In this document: piece by piece, positions 23,756 through 37,454 of the stretch
Numbering within the stretch: position 1 is the stretch's first letter
Layout of the letters: each line of letters starts with the position of its first letter
NCBI RefSeq assembly: GCF_020882245.1
Contig: NC_083598.1
Coordinates: 49,513,858-49,577,857 of the forward strand
Source: Rhopalosiphum padi
Taxonomy: Eukaryota > Arthropoda > Insecta > Hemiptera > Aphididae
Direction: 5' to 3'
DNA length: 64,000 nt
The notes under the pieces: generated by a model
What the model saw: the letters and a program-made list of their open reading frames with translations, nothing else
What the model was told of the DNA's origin: nothing
Databases searched by the model: none
Program-made: the position numbers and the translations under genes

Positions 23756-26700
23756 TCATATGTCCCCAACAACACCACTGTTATCTCGTTTGTATTCCAA
23801 AATGTTTGATCTACCATTAATTTTCTCTTTTTCAACATCTTGCCAAGCTGAATAAAATAAAAAATGAAACAAATATTATATCATATTATAACAGTTTATA
23901 GTACTGTATACTGTTATTTGGTAAATAAAAACATAAACATTCAAAAATTTAAAAAAACGCCATATAGTATAAACTCTGGAAATTTTTTTTTACTTATTGT
24001 ATGTATGATTGTCCAAAGAGGATTTCTATTAAATGTAACTATTCAACTTTAGATTTAATACTAATAATGGAAATAATAAAAAAAAATCAAAATAAGAAAT
24101 CCTTTAGTTATAATATTTATGGGTACCTATATTAAATATTTTATTTAAAAAAACGCAGTTAGTAATACATTGCACCATATGGATTTTTTAAAAAATTATA
24201 AAATTATTATAAATTAAAAATGCTATTCAATTAAATTACCTTGTTTGATGAACAATATCACTTCTTTATAGTTGTACTCTATAGGCATAGGAATTGGTAC
24301 TGGGGGTGAATAATTATTACCACTATCACACAGTAAATTTTGGTCAATTTCAAATCCAAAAGACAGGCTTGTATCCACTTCATACTTATTATACATAATT
24401 GGGCTTTGTTTTTTCTTTGACGGTACACGCACAGTAAGCGAGGCGCTCTGTGGGGGGATCGCTGCAGGAACTTTGTTTAAAACGGCAGTCTTTTTAGCGG
24501 TTTCAATATCCGCTTTCTGGGGTTCATGCACTATATATGTGACATGTACATCCCCATTGATACATTCATTATCGTAATTTGCATTACTCACTATACTATC
24601 AGCATTTCGTTGTGGTAATGCAACAGTAACTGTTGGTATTGACTCTTCAGAAGTGGTAACTACACAGGCTGGTTTAGTCAAATCAGTTTTAGGAGCTTCT
24701 TTGTATGATGGCTGTTTAGAAGGTGTAGACGAGGCAGGTAAAGAGTGTACAGAATCTAGATCAGAGTTATCTTCAGATTTGTCAGAATGAGGCATTGAAG
24801 ATGTAGATTTCCTTCTTTTTTTGTTTTTTACACTTTTAGGTTGTGTGTACTGTGACAATAAATATGAATCATGAGGAGGAAAATTACTAGTAGTTGCATT
24901 TAATTTATTTTGTGATTTCTGTTTTTTTCTCCTTTGTTTATTGGTAACCAACAAAAAATCAGCAGAATCAGTATCTTGTGATTCTGATGATAATACATCA
25001 AGTCTCTGTTCAGTAGAAGCAAACTTTTTAGAAGATTGGTTTTGTTTTGGTACTTTTTTTTTACTTTTTTTACTACTTTTAATTGATTTAGACTCATCGT
25101 CTGAACTATCCATATGTTGAAAGACTGTTGTAGATACTTCTTCAACACTATTATACTTGGTCATTTTCATTTTACCATTTTTTGGTCTACCACAATCATC
25201 ATCAGAACCTTTCCCATTTCGACTTTTTATCTTATTTTTAGTCTTACTACCTTTATTTTTTTTACTATCACTACTTTTATCTCCAATGAACTTTAAGATT
25301 TCATCAATATTTTTGTCCCCTCGATATCCTTGAATATCTTCTGAACGAACAACTTCATCTTTCTAAAAATTATAAAATTAAATGTTTTAATAACATTTTA
25401 ATATGAAATTAGTTATTAGACAAACCTTTTTTAATTCTTTTTTCTGTTTATTTCTTTTTAGTGCAGTGTTACTAGTATCTTCAGTATTGTTTCTCTAGAA
25501 AAAATAAATTAGATTTTAACAGAAATATTGGTTTAGCTATTAGTAATTATTCATTATTCATTACTATAACTTTGTAATTAAATTATACAGTTTCTCGCAA
25601 TTATATTTTTATCAAGATCAAATCAAAACATTGTTATTTTTAGATGTAAGAAAATTAAATTACATACAGATTACTTGGATTTTAGAACAAAACATTTATT
25701 CAAAATATATGTAAAAAAAAAAAAAATATTATATACTTTAAAATTGAACATACCCTATTATTATTATTATATGCAGTCTGTAATCCTAGGTTATCTGAAA
25801 CATTGTAAAAAATTTAAAATATAAAATGAATCAAGTAAAGGAAAATCATATTGCAAAAAAATATTCCTGACTGTCCAAAACCTAAAAATTATATTTTTTT
25901 TATATCAATTGCTCAATTTTTATAAAAACAATAATAACCATTTATTGTATAACAAAATAAAATAATTATCAAATTTTCAAAAAAAAATTCAGGTGCTAAA
26001 TTGAATAAAAAAAAATTAAAAAATATGGAGTTAAAATATTACCTATTTTTAATAAATAAATAGGAAATCTAAATATTGTATTACAAACATTTTCATGTAT
26101 ACCACTTTAAAAGTATATAAAATATAGTTTTTAATAAACTTTCCTTTTAAATAAATTGAAGATATTTAATTTTAATCCTAACCATACACCACAGCATAAG
26201 ACAATTTATTAATAAAATTATAAATAATTTTAATTGATTGCATATTATAAAAAAAAACCAACAAAAACCACTTTAAGCAATTAAAATTAAAGCCAAAATT
26301 AAATAGTTTTAATTTTAGAATACGTGATTTGTTAATCCTACAAATATGTGCACAGCAATGTTGACATCAAGTCAGCTAAAATGTATATTTTATTATGAAA
26401 AAAATTACAGGACTCATTAATTAAGTATTAACCACAAAATTGACTAAATCAATTTAATAAGTTATAACTTATAAGTGTTACATTTTACTTAAATTTTTAT
26501 AAACCAAATGATAGCTTTTTTTTTTAATTGTACAATAGAATTAAAGCAAAAACAATATACACTAAATACTGTTTAATGTAAGTAAGAATTTGTCAACAGT
26601 CATGTCAGTAGATTTTTAGGTGTGCTCCATGATTAAGTGTTGGTTCAAGTAAAAGTGAACTTAAATTTCAACTAAAGAAAATGTAATTATATCATATTTT

Positions 26701-29700
26701 TTCTGTAAATATCATAGTCTCATTTTAATTTTGATATACCGTGCGACCATAGAAACAAGAATGCTATAACTCAGTACATAATGCATATTTTTTAATGACA
26801 TCTATTTCTCTGATTTAAAAATTTTTTTAGCTCATACATGGCATTATCACACAAGTTACATTTTTGTTTTTGTTAAGTATCTCTATAACATCAAATATAG
26901 ATTAATTAAACTTTTTCGTTATTTTGGAATATTGACTTCTAAATCTGAAATTCACAAAATGGAAGCTATTTAAATTTGATTTTTAATTTGTATAAAAGCA
27001 GAATTTCCAAAAAGCATACTTATTACTTTAAAAAGATTCAATCTAATTTAATTTTTATTAGATCATGGTTTAAAGCTATAAGTATGTCATATCTTATCTT
27101 ATTTAAAATAGCTCTCATTCAGACAATTTTGGATTTAAAATACAAGTTAAAGCAATAAAATGGATTGAAAAAGTTTGAACATTTAGAATATGATATTAAA
27201 AATACAGGTCCTCATATGAAAAAATTAAGTTTTACTGTTCATGTACTGAATAAACAGCATTTCATCATGATAGGTTGAATAACTAAGCATAATATATTGC
27301 CATGGCAGTGGGGGCGATTTAAAAGTTAAAAAATCTCCTTATATAAAATAAAAAAAAGTCTAAAATGTTAGTTAAAAATATAAATGAACCTCACAGAAAA
27401 TAAAATAGATAATTATAAAATCTGATTTCCATTTTAAGATTAAATAAATGAAACAAATACTAATAATTAAATCTATTACTCTAAAATCTTAAGTGAAAAA
27501 AAAAATTAATTCAGAATATAAAATAGTAAAGATTGAATTTTAATGTTAGTAAAGTTTTGTCTATAATATTGTATAACTATATATTAATATATTTTTAAAT
27601 TATATGTCTTAAGAATAATAGTTTTGATTCTAATTAACTTTTTAAAGTATGCCTCCTATCATCAACTACCTACAACAAATTTTACAGAAAAATAAATGAG
27701 TTTAGCAATATTAGTATACTTAGAGTGAATGTAATTATAGTAAATAACAAGTTACCATTTGGTGTTAAAAAATGCAAACTCATTGGTTGTGAAAATCCGT
27801 TATAAGGATTTTGATAGCAATTAATTTGGCCTCCAAATAGGTGTAACAAACGATGGTCTATCATTTGTGCATCTTTATTAAAATCCGTTACCACTGTAGC
27901 TGGCTGATGTAAACAGTTTTTCACGTCTTGATCGCCCTCACCTGAAGTCCGTGGCAGTACTTCCAAATAGAATATAAAAAGCATGCCAATTAAAAATGAA
28001 AAACAAAAACAAAACAAGAAATATTCTGCATTTTTGAAAAAAGTTAGATAATTAAACAAAGAAAAACACCACACACTCCAGTATAAATTTTAAAACAATT
28101 AATTTTTTGAAATGGAATCAATTGTTAGCAATATTTTTTATAATAAGTGTAATAAACAACCACTCTTAATATATTATGATTCATTAGTTATAGATTAATT
28201 TAATTATAATTAATTGTGCCTCTGCCTTTGAAGTTAATTGAATATATTTTAGTATTTAAAATAAGGTTTATGGATAAGTTCTGTTAAGTTTTTAAAATAT
28301 ACTATCAATTGTAAGTTTTGATAACCATGTATTCAATAAAAGTAAAATTTAAATCATTTGTTAATATTGAAAAATATAACCTACAATATTACTATGAAAC
28401 GTTTTTTCTTCAACTTTAAGCAATCAAAGTTAATCAAAAGGTAGTAATATTGTTAGCAAGCCTAAAAATTAAAAAAAACTGTAAAAAAAAAATATCTTAG
28501 GCTTAAAGTAAGTATTTTAGATTTTTATATCAAAATATACTATTTTATAATAATACTGCTGAAGTAATACTTCTTTATTCAACTAAGAGAATAAACAAAG
28601 GCTTGTCAATATTAATGTGTTGCAGAAAAAAAGCAAGTAACTAATTGAATTGGCAATCACTTACCCAAACAGATGAAAACAAATCTAAATAATTAATTTA
28701 AATACATATTCCATGCAGTTTATATGAATAAAATTAATATTCAATACAAATGTATTATAAAAAGCATTGCACCTACGGTTTATGTAGTAAAACAAGTTTA
28801 ATAAAAAAAGTATAAAATAAATATATAAGGTAAAAGTTCCTTTAAAATGTATTAACTACTAAATATTAATTATTAAACCAATATATTACAAAACCAATTA
28901 CAAATGTATATTATTTTTCTAGTCACAGATCACAAAAGAAAAGCACAATTAATTACATATTGAACAAAAAAGTGTTTTTTTATAATTGCTGTGGAAAATC
29001 TATTAAAACTTTTAAAAAGCTACTTAAGCATAAATGCAGGAACTATCATTTCCAGCTTGAATTTTTTAAAGCAAAATAAATTTAGGTATATATTTTTTCC
29101 TTCAAACAATTAAAAATATATTACCTTTAGTCATTCCGTCTTTAGAATCTTTAGTGTATGGTGAAGCATCTATTTCCATATAAGAATCATGGTCTTCATA
29201 ATTTTGACTCGATTGCTTCAAAAGAAAATAATTATAATTATAACTACTATTGAATATTCAAAACAAAAACTTAAATAAAAAATTGTTTATAATAGTATCT
29301 TAGTGTCTATAGAAATAAGGTTTTAAAAAACCAACAAATTAAAAATATTTTTTGCAGCTAATTAATGTAGTTTATTTTTGTCTATCCCATTATGATTCAT
29401 GAAAGAAAGAAATTATAGTAATATTTTTCATTTGAATGATTATTTATTAATAAATAATTGAAAACTTGAAATAGGTAGGTATAAAATAAATTTAATGAAA
29501 AATCAAATCTAAGTTAAGTTGGTAGGAATATTAGTTATTTTATATTTAATTATAACAATTTGAAGATAGTATTGAGATATATCAAAGACACTTGACAGAC
29601 AAATAATACTTTATGAAAAACAATTTACCGCACACTTGTCTTGCTTTGCTTATCTTAGAGTAGTATAATAGTAGATTATTATTATAAATATGAATACAAT

Positions 29701-32700
29701 GATAACATATTAAGCCTAACTTAGTTTACTATAGTATGATATTTTTAAACGTTAAGTTTTGGATTGTAAAAATAAAAGACATCCATTTTATTGAAATAGT
29801 AGGTTACTATTGATAACATCTTATGAATTTTCACTGATAACTTTCTATGTTTAATGAAAAATCAGAGATTTGTTTCTATTAAACATAATCTAATGAGCTT
29901 ATATAAATTTATAAAAGATATGTGGAACTTTTATTAGAGGAAAGCGTCTAAATAAAAAACAATTAATAAGTTATATCCAGAGCTTGGAAGTTCTAGCAAA
30001 TTCAAGTTTTTTTTTTTTGGTAAGTCATAGAACATCAAAAGTTACATACAAACTTGTTTCGCAACTTTTCTGATGTCAAGTAAGAAATTTTATTTTAGTA
30101 ATTTATGTGTATTTACAGTCTCTAGTGCAATTTTGATAATTTAGAGTTTTAAATGCTATTTACAGGAATATTTTTATATTTTAAAGAAAATAAACAATAC
30201 ATACAAAAATATACAAAAAAAACAAATATGCAAACAAAAACATGTATTTTGATTTTCAAATAGTAGGAATGTTATTAGTTGTTATCTTTATCACTGATTG
30301 CACCAGATAATAATTTCAATAATTTGGTTATATTTAAAATAATGTCAGACACATTGTACTGCTATTATCAGACTTGTTTTATTTATTATTTACATTCCAA
30401 AGTTAGACCAAATACGGTACTACTGTATTCTAAAATTTTTTTTTTAATTTGGTTGACAATTTAATTTTGCATGTTTATTAATTTTGAATGCTATAACTTA
30501 CAAGCCCTGATTATATCTTATAAAGCATATGAATTTTATTGCAAAATATTTGATTAACCAACACAATTAACATCCACAAAATTTAATAAAACTTTCATTT
30601 CTATACCAATATTTTGTATACTTTATTTCATCAAAATATTATAGATTTTCTTCAGCATTATTTGGCTGAGACAGGAAATTATAGTCTGGTCACCTTTTGA
30701 GTTAATTAATTAATATATAGTATATACATGATGTATAACCTTGCATTCATATTGTATAGTTTATAATTATTTGTACCTATATTAATGATTAAATAGTATA
30801 TTGAAGTGTTAACTTTTGTAATGTGTAAGCTAGAAAAAATTGTGCGTGTTATTTTGAATAATAAAGTTTTAAAAAGATATGTCTAAAAATCAGACTATAT
30901 TAGTATATACTAGAGCTCAATCTTGACTAATTTTTGAATAGAAAACAGAAAATCAAGTGATTATTTTTTATTAACAGTGCCCATCATTATAACTAATGAA
31001 TAATAAAATTCAAGTAACATTTTTATTATTAACACATATTTACCTTGCACAGTAATGGTGTAGTGAATCGATCATCTATTTTAGTCTCATCTTTAGCAGG
31101 ACAGATTTCCAAACTTGCATGACTAGTATAATTTGACATATCTTTTACCTGAATTTCTTCATACCCAAAATCTCCAAGATCAACCACTTTATCTACATTT
31201 TTAGCCATTTTTGATGACTCTGCAATTCTCTTACGAGTGTTTTGGGTATTTTTTTTATTTATCAATACAGATATAGCTTGTGCATGATTAACATGACTTG
31301 GCAAAGAACCTCCTTCTAGTTGACGGGCGCTAACTTTGGTAGTGACACCAGAGAGCCGTTTTTTGAAGTCAGGTGCTAAATCGAAAGCTTCAAGAGAAGA
31401 ATTTTCTTTAATGTGTTGTTCTTTAGATGACAACTTATCAAGATCAGTCTGGCTATCAACTAATCGTTGATTATGCAATGGTCGCTTTACATCATCTTCT
31501 CCATTTTGAGTCACATCTTCTAGCAGATTCTGAAACATAAATTATGCTATACTTTATCTAATTTAAAAAAGGTTTTGTAGTTCTACTAAGATAATGTATA
31601 TAATTATAAAAAACATAAAAAAATTGATAACACAATAAAAAGAAATCTACTATTTTTAAAACATATAATATAGAAAGTGTTATCTAAATGTCTTACAAAT
31701 ATTTACTAATTTTAACTTCATTTAATATTAAACTTATTTTTTAATAATTAAACTTAAAATTTAATTATTATTTATAATTTTTTAAACAAATGATTAACTT
31801 TTATTATAAATCAAATACATTTATCATAGGTATACTTATCATGATTTATGATAATATTATATTAAAATTAAAATAATTGGTATTCCATCAAATAATTACT
31901 TTTCTTTTATCAATTTAAGTAGCATTAATTATTATGAATTATGTTAAATATTAACACTATTAAAATAATGGTTCATATTAGGTAATTTTATTACTTTATT
32001 TTTTAAAGAAGTCAAAATTAATAAACATAAAACACAATATAGAACTTTGAAAATTATTAGGTACTTGGTATTTATAAAATATCAATCAAAATCAAGTTAA
32101 TATAATATTATTGAAGTTTTAAGTGAACTATTATATAAGTTAGTACTTACTAGCTATTTATTTCTTTTATTTTACCTACATTAGTTTATATAATATATAA
32201 GAAGGTAATTAGTAATTAATTAAACCTAACCAGATGATATGATTTCAAAAAAAATTATTTATATTATAAAGGGATAATATAAACTACATATAAAAGTACC
32301 TATGTAATTTAAAAACAAGATATCTAATAATAGGAACGCACTTATTAAGTACCTAATATCAAATAATAATTTGAATAAAAAAACATACTTTTTATAAATA
32401 GTGTCCCGCCGCATAAATACCCGTAAATCCATAACTATTTTTATAACTCATTTATTTGAACTAGGTATGTAAATGATTGATTGGCAGTTTTATTTATATA
32501 TAATTTAAACTTATTTTTCATGTTTTTTTTTTTAAAAATTATGATATATAGCCAATTTGTTGGCTTGTTTTTTCTAAAAAAAATTCAAAGTTTCATTATT
32601 AATTCCTGTTTATTCTAGTTCAATTCCAAGTATTCATAGAATTAAATTTTTAAATTATAACAAAATTAAAGCTAATTACCTATTTTCTGTAATGATTACA

Positions 32701-34162
32701 CTTGCATAAGCTATCCATAAATACTTATGCATACTTTCATTTAATATTTTTAAATATAAAACTATGAAATATTATGAAAGCAATCAGTTATTGTCTTGGA
32801 TTATAAAACAAAATGATAGATACTGTTAGAAAATAGTTGAAATGGTTTATGGAAAATACTTATTATAGGTAATTTTACTAATGTGCTAATTTTAAAATAC
32901 TCTACTAATTATTTGTAAATATTAAAAAAAACTTTTTTAACCAATTTATCATGATTATAACGTACAATTTAATATATTATAGTAACAAAAAAATTTTCAT
33001 ATTATATCCCAAATAAATTATTAAAAACAAATTTGGTTTGAACCACATGCATCAAGATTCAAGAGTACTAACAAACATATAATAACATTGAAACAATAGG
33101 TTATCAAAATTGATATCTGAAATGATACATACATTATATAATTCGCTTTTAGTCTGTTTAGCCGTATCATATGCGACCACTTCTTCTAATAAGGACTTAA
33201 AACTAGCAGTGTTCAAATTCGATAAATCCAGTGATAAAGATTTGGACTTGTTGTTCTATAAGAAAAAAAAAATAGCATACATAAATATATAACACATAAA
33301 CAAATAAATTGGATATAATTCACAAATATAGGTACTTATTAATACAGTATTATAAGAAATTATTATTATTATACGTAGACCGATAGATGCATAGATAAGA
33401 AATGCATGACCTTATGATTTTAAAAAAGGGCATTAAACAAGTATAATATTGTATATGCACCTATATATATATTAATATTTAATATATAAATAATATAATG
33501 AGCTAATGGGTATACTACCGTTAAGTAACATAATTAGTATGTGTGTCCACACAAAGGTACTATTACTGAGGTATTAATTTCGATTTAAAGGGCAATTAAG
33601 AAATAGAAAAAAAAAATCAAAGGCAATGCAAAAACGTACCGGAGAACACACGATGGACATACCTCGCCAATCGCCACTATACATTCGCGCACTAACACGC
33701 ATAAACGCACCGACGCACACACTGCAGTGCTTTTGATACAGAAAATTGATTACTCATTATTTCGTATATATAAATACATACATACACACACACACACATA
33801 TATATATATATAGATATATACAAACATAAAGCTAAAGTATAGCAATCGGGTGGTGTTGAGGCTTTGCAGTAATATGCGTTATTATTATCATTATTATTAT
33901 TATTATTATTATTATCATCATTATCATTATTATTATCATTATCATTATCATCGCTGTCGTCGTAGTCATTATCGTGGTCGTCGTCGGACGCAAAAATCCG
34001 GAATAGGTTAGGTAGGAATTCTGATAATGTTATGGGTATAGGTACCTATTTTTGAACATTCACAAAATAACACGACCGCAGAGCAAAATTCCCACGAACA
34101 AAAACGCTCGAGCAGGAGACCCGACCCGTACACGAGATTACGGCGGACAATAACAATATAAA

Positions 34163-34194
<32 letters not shown>

Positions 34195-34576
34195 GATGAT
34201 GATGATGGTATACGCTTGTACCTAAAAATCGAAACCATATCGCTCGGAACGTATGGAATTATTACTATCAGGGTGGAAAAAAATATCTCAAGAGGTGCTC
34301 GCGCGATATCGTTTAGGACTTCGGAGGCACGACGATGTCGTGAGTGTATTACGAGCACCGGGCCCGAGTGTGCGGAAAACCGCTGGTCAGAGGACCGTTT
34401 GTATCACAATGTGTGCACGCTACGCTGGTGTGACACGGTACGAAAAATGTGTTGTTGGTACTCACGTTCGAACAGTCGGCGGATTCTAGGATTTTCTTGT
34501 GAACGTCGTACGCGGCCGCCGACGAGCTTTTGTCGGGGGCTTTGGGTTCAAACTTGGGTTGCGGCAACGATGCCAT
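23756..34576 (-). CDS. Unrecognised Lys/Ser-rich 773-residue protein, nine exons
   Basis: Reconstructed minus-strand exons: 34576-34466, 33255-33133, 31529-31044, 29215-29125, 27941-27756, 25794-25754, 25494-25426, 25362-24240, 23847-23756. All junctions are GT-AG, phases agree throughout, and the total is 2322 bp (773 codons plus TGA). The N-terminus is MASLPQPKFEPKAPDKSSSA. Exon 2 encodes SFKSLLEEVVAYDTAKQ. Exons 3-5 are acidic/polar. Exon 6 is a 41-bp micro-exon encoding a short Asn run. Exons 7-8 are strongly basic (KRNKQKKELKK, KSSKKSKKK, NKQRRKKQK), consistent with nuclear localisation signals. The C-terminus reads YNYKEVILFIKQAWQDVEKE and ends GVVGDI. No signal peptide, membrane segment or catalytic motif is seen. 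I do not recognise the family. The weakest junction is the acceptor of exon 4, which has a GAAG context. Confidence 0.75.
23848..34465. other. Introns of the unrecognised gene
   Basis: Introns range from 63 bp (25363-25425) to 2.2 kb (31530-33132). They are AT-rich with short homopolymer runs. No recognised transposon coding sequence or RNA gene was seen. Intron 1 holds CA/TA dinucleotide repeats at about 33782-33820 and an ATT/ATC microsatellite at about 33876-33990 that is complementary to one at 34161-34207. Confidence 0.6.
33876..34207. repeat. Two complementary trinucleotide microsatellites
   Basis: About 33876-33990 is a compound (ATT)n/(ATC)n tract ending in GTCGTCG-type units. About 34161-34207 is (AAT)n followed by (GAT)n, its approximate reverse complement. 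Both lie in intron 1 of the gene at 23.8-34.6 kb, just downstream of its first donor, and could pair in the transcript. Confidence 0.7.
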
Positions 34577-35560
34577 TTATGAATTACGGCGACGGCGATG
34601 ACGACGACGACGACGACGGATGTCGGGCGACCGGCGAGGCGGCGGCTTTTACGCTACGGTGCGCGTCATCTCCACGGCGGCAAAGAACGGCGGACACGGC
34701 GACAGCGAACGGCGGCGGGACGGCGACGTTACTACGGCGGTTGCGGTGGTGGCGGGTGGTGACGAACCGGTCATTCTAATGTCACACGCGATGGCCCGTC
34801 CGCGACCGGCAAAACTTTACTCGGTGCGACGGCGATCGCGTAAAGTCGACCCGTCTGCGCGCGGCGGGTAATACGCGATAACCGGTGGGCAGACCGATAT
34901 AAGTATATATAATAACACTCGGTTGGCGGCGAGCACTGTGTACGTAGTAATCGTAGTGCGGACGGACGCACACCGCGCGCGCACCTCACTCACGGGCACA
35001 CATACGCACACGCACACACTCGCGCCGGCGCACGCCGCGCACTCGCGTCGTCTCACGCACGCACAATCAGCGGTTCCGACGCGGCCGCGCACACACGGCA
35101 CTACGGCAGAAGCGACTGTCTGCCACTCGAGCGTTCGCAGTAGTTAATACTGCGTACCGATTATAGGGTATTATCATTTATCGGGTAGTCGCCGACGGCA
35201 CATCGCACTCGCTTGCGGGACAGAACTTTCACGGCGTACGGCTGCAGCGGTAACTTATTGCGCTCAAAACTGCAGTAGCATTTTTCTCGAGTTCCCTAAC
35301 GACGGGCGGGATGGTTCGCGCCGCTGGTCAAAACTAAAGATGGTTCCATCGTGGTTAGTGGTGGTGGTAGGGTGAAACCGATCGATCTCGTAGACGGCCG
35401 CTAAGGATTCCGACTACACTACACAACGTGGTGTGGAGTAAATGTGAAACCAGAGACCTTGATAATATTTTCAAAAAATGTTCGGTTGTCGGGGCTGGTA
35501 TCGAAATGCGTAAAGAAACTTCTAAAAGTTAGGAAGTTTAAAGCGGACACCGAGTACCGT
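34577..35560. promoter_or_regulatory. GC/CpG-rich promoter region of the 34.6-kb gene
   Basis: The first exon and nearly 1 kb upstream are GC- and CpG-dense, in contrast to AT-rich DNA on both sides. A GAC/GAT-type run lies at about 34597-34620 and CAC/CGC-rich simple sequence at about 34998-35045. Many overlapping open frames on both strands here (34216-34779, 34620-34871, 34817-35101, 34923-35147) are composition artefacts. The transcription start is not mapped. Confidence 0.6.
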
Positions 35561-37454
35561 CGTCCTGTGGCTAATGTTATAAAAATATAAAACTTGACAA
35601 ATAATCATTGAATCATGTAACAGTGCTTTGTGTACACTCGTCACTCATCACAGTGGCTGAGTGACAGACATAAACAAGTAATGACATTAATGCAGTAATA
35701 CGGTTAAACGGTTAATGGTTATGCCGCTAATCACTAATCAGTAATTACAAATAGCAATTCACAATGTCACCACGTCAGACAGTTGCAGCTATGCAGCTGC
35801 ATAATGCAGGGCCGCAGGGGCACTAGAGTACAACTTACTAGACTAGTGTCAGGCGCCAGGCAGCCTTGCAGTAACATAAACGATTATTATAAAAGATTAA
35901 CGATTTCAAGTGTCCATGGAATACAATCAAATTCGTCATTTATGCCAAGAAATATTGACGTCACTAGGCACAGAACAATCTATAGAAGATCCCAGTCGTC
36001 ATTCGTCAATACTCAATACTCAATAGTATTATACTATTATACTATTATTTTTATTTATTTATTTATGCGTACCTACAACCTACTACTAATTTAATTTTAA
36101 TATTTGTGTTATGTTAGTTATGTTAGTATTTACTAATTTATTTTGAATCCATTATTGATAATTGAGTATAAATTAATTATATTTAGATGTTTGAATATGA
36201 ATAAATTATGTTAGTGTTATTGTATTTATTTCATCGATAATTGTTATTATGTTTTTCAAAAGTATATATTTTCATATTGTATAATGTATTGAAAAATAAA
36301 ATAGTATGCCAAAGTGAGAAGTGTATACTGTATTAAATTTAATAATTTATAATATTAAAGCCAAAGTCGAGACCACGGTTTATTAAGAATATTAAGATAT
36401 ACCTATATCTTAAACCGTGGTTGAGACAGTACCTAATATTTAAAAATAAAACAGTTTCCATATTTTCTAATTATTGTTGATCATTAAGGTACATCAAACT
36501 TTGAAAATATAATAAAATATTGTTTTCATACTCATAAAAAAATTAGTTTCTTAATTTCACTATTATATTATAATTGTATAAGAACATCTAACATATAAAT
36601 GGTACCTAGTATGGCACGTTCTTGCTAATAAGATGGTAAAATCAGTATTCATTAAAAAGTCGAATTACCTAGCATGATTTTTTTGAAAATCATTTGATCA
36701 ATACATAACTACATCGGATATAATCCAGAGTAAAATATTGAAGAAACCCTCAAATTCATTTTTTTTAAATTCTTTTGATGTGAATAGTGATATACTAGTA
36801 TATATATTTAAATTAATGTTTTGAAGCTAAATTATAAATAGAATCTTAATCCTCATTGTTTACTGATATTTATAAATGTTAGTAAATTAGCACATAATAT
36901 AAAATATACAATAGATAGATTTTTCATAGTTTACCTATAAGGCTATAACTTAATAACTTTTCATATATTATTAAAACACAGAAATACATAGTTTCGATAC
37001 TAGAAAAAAGTCTGAAAAACAAAAACAAAATTTGAGAATTATTTATAATTATTAACTATACATTAATTATCAATATTTTATTATAGTTATTTTATTTTAT
37101 TGTAAAATACATAATATTATTTAAATTTATGCGGGAAATGTTGGTATAATATCACAAAAATATTCGAGCACTTATCAGTTATCACCTTAAATCTATAAAC
37201 AAATATTATGCCTACGGTTATCACATAGAGTAGTACTCTATGGGTTATCATCTCACTCACTTTACTTATCAATATTATAATGGAAATGTTAACAAATAAT
37301 ATATTATAATTATTAATTTTACAATATTATGAACTTACGATCAAATAGTGGCAAGACATAAAAATATAATAGTTATAGCCCTATCAGATTGTAGTTTTAG
37401 TATTTTAGTTAGTAGTTTCACAAAGGACGTGTTAATAGCCACTGCGAATTAACA
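35561..37454. other. Intergenic region between two divergent genes
   Basis: AT-rich sequence between the start of the minus-strand gene at 34.6 kb and KIN17. It contains a small perfect-armed hairpin (36372-36421) and an open frame at 35783-36094 that resembles nothing I know. No further gene is supported. Confidence 0.5.
36372..36421. repeat. Short hairpin, probable mini-MITE
   Basis: Eleven-base arms ACCACGGTTTA and TAAACCGTGGT are perfect inverted repeats. Inside the right half AAGATATACCTATATCTT is itself palindromic. A related word (ATATCTTAAGCCGTG) occurs near 39893-39907, suggesting a small dispersed family. Confidence 0.5.

Noticed and set aside
27682..28074. 130-codon frame with an apparent N-terminal membrane segment
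   Set aside because: The hydrophobic part is T-rich intron sequence translated upstream of the acceptor at 27942; only 27941-27756 fits the exon phases.
34216..35147. Several overlapping open frames of 60-187 codons on both strands
   Set aside because: They lie in the CpG-rich promoter block, overlap each other on both strands, show Arg/Ala/Thr-rich composition and have no domain; they reflect few stop codons in GC-rich DNA.
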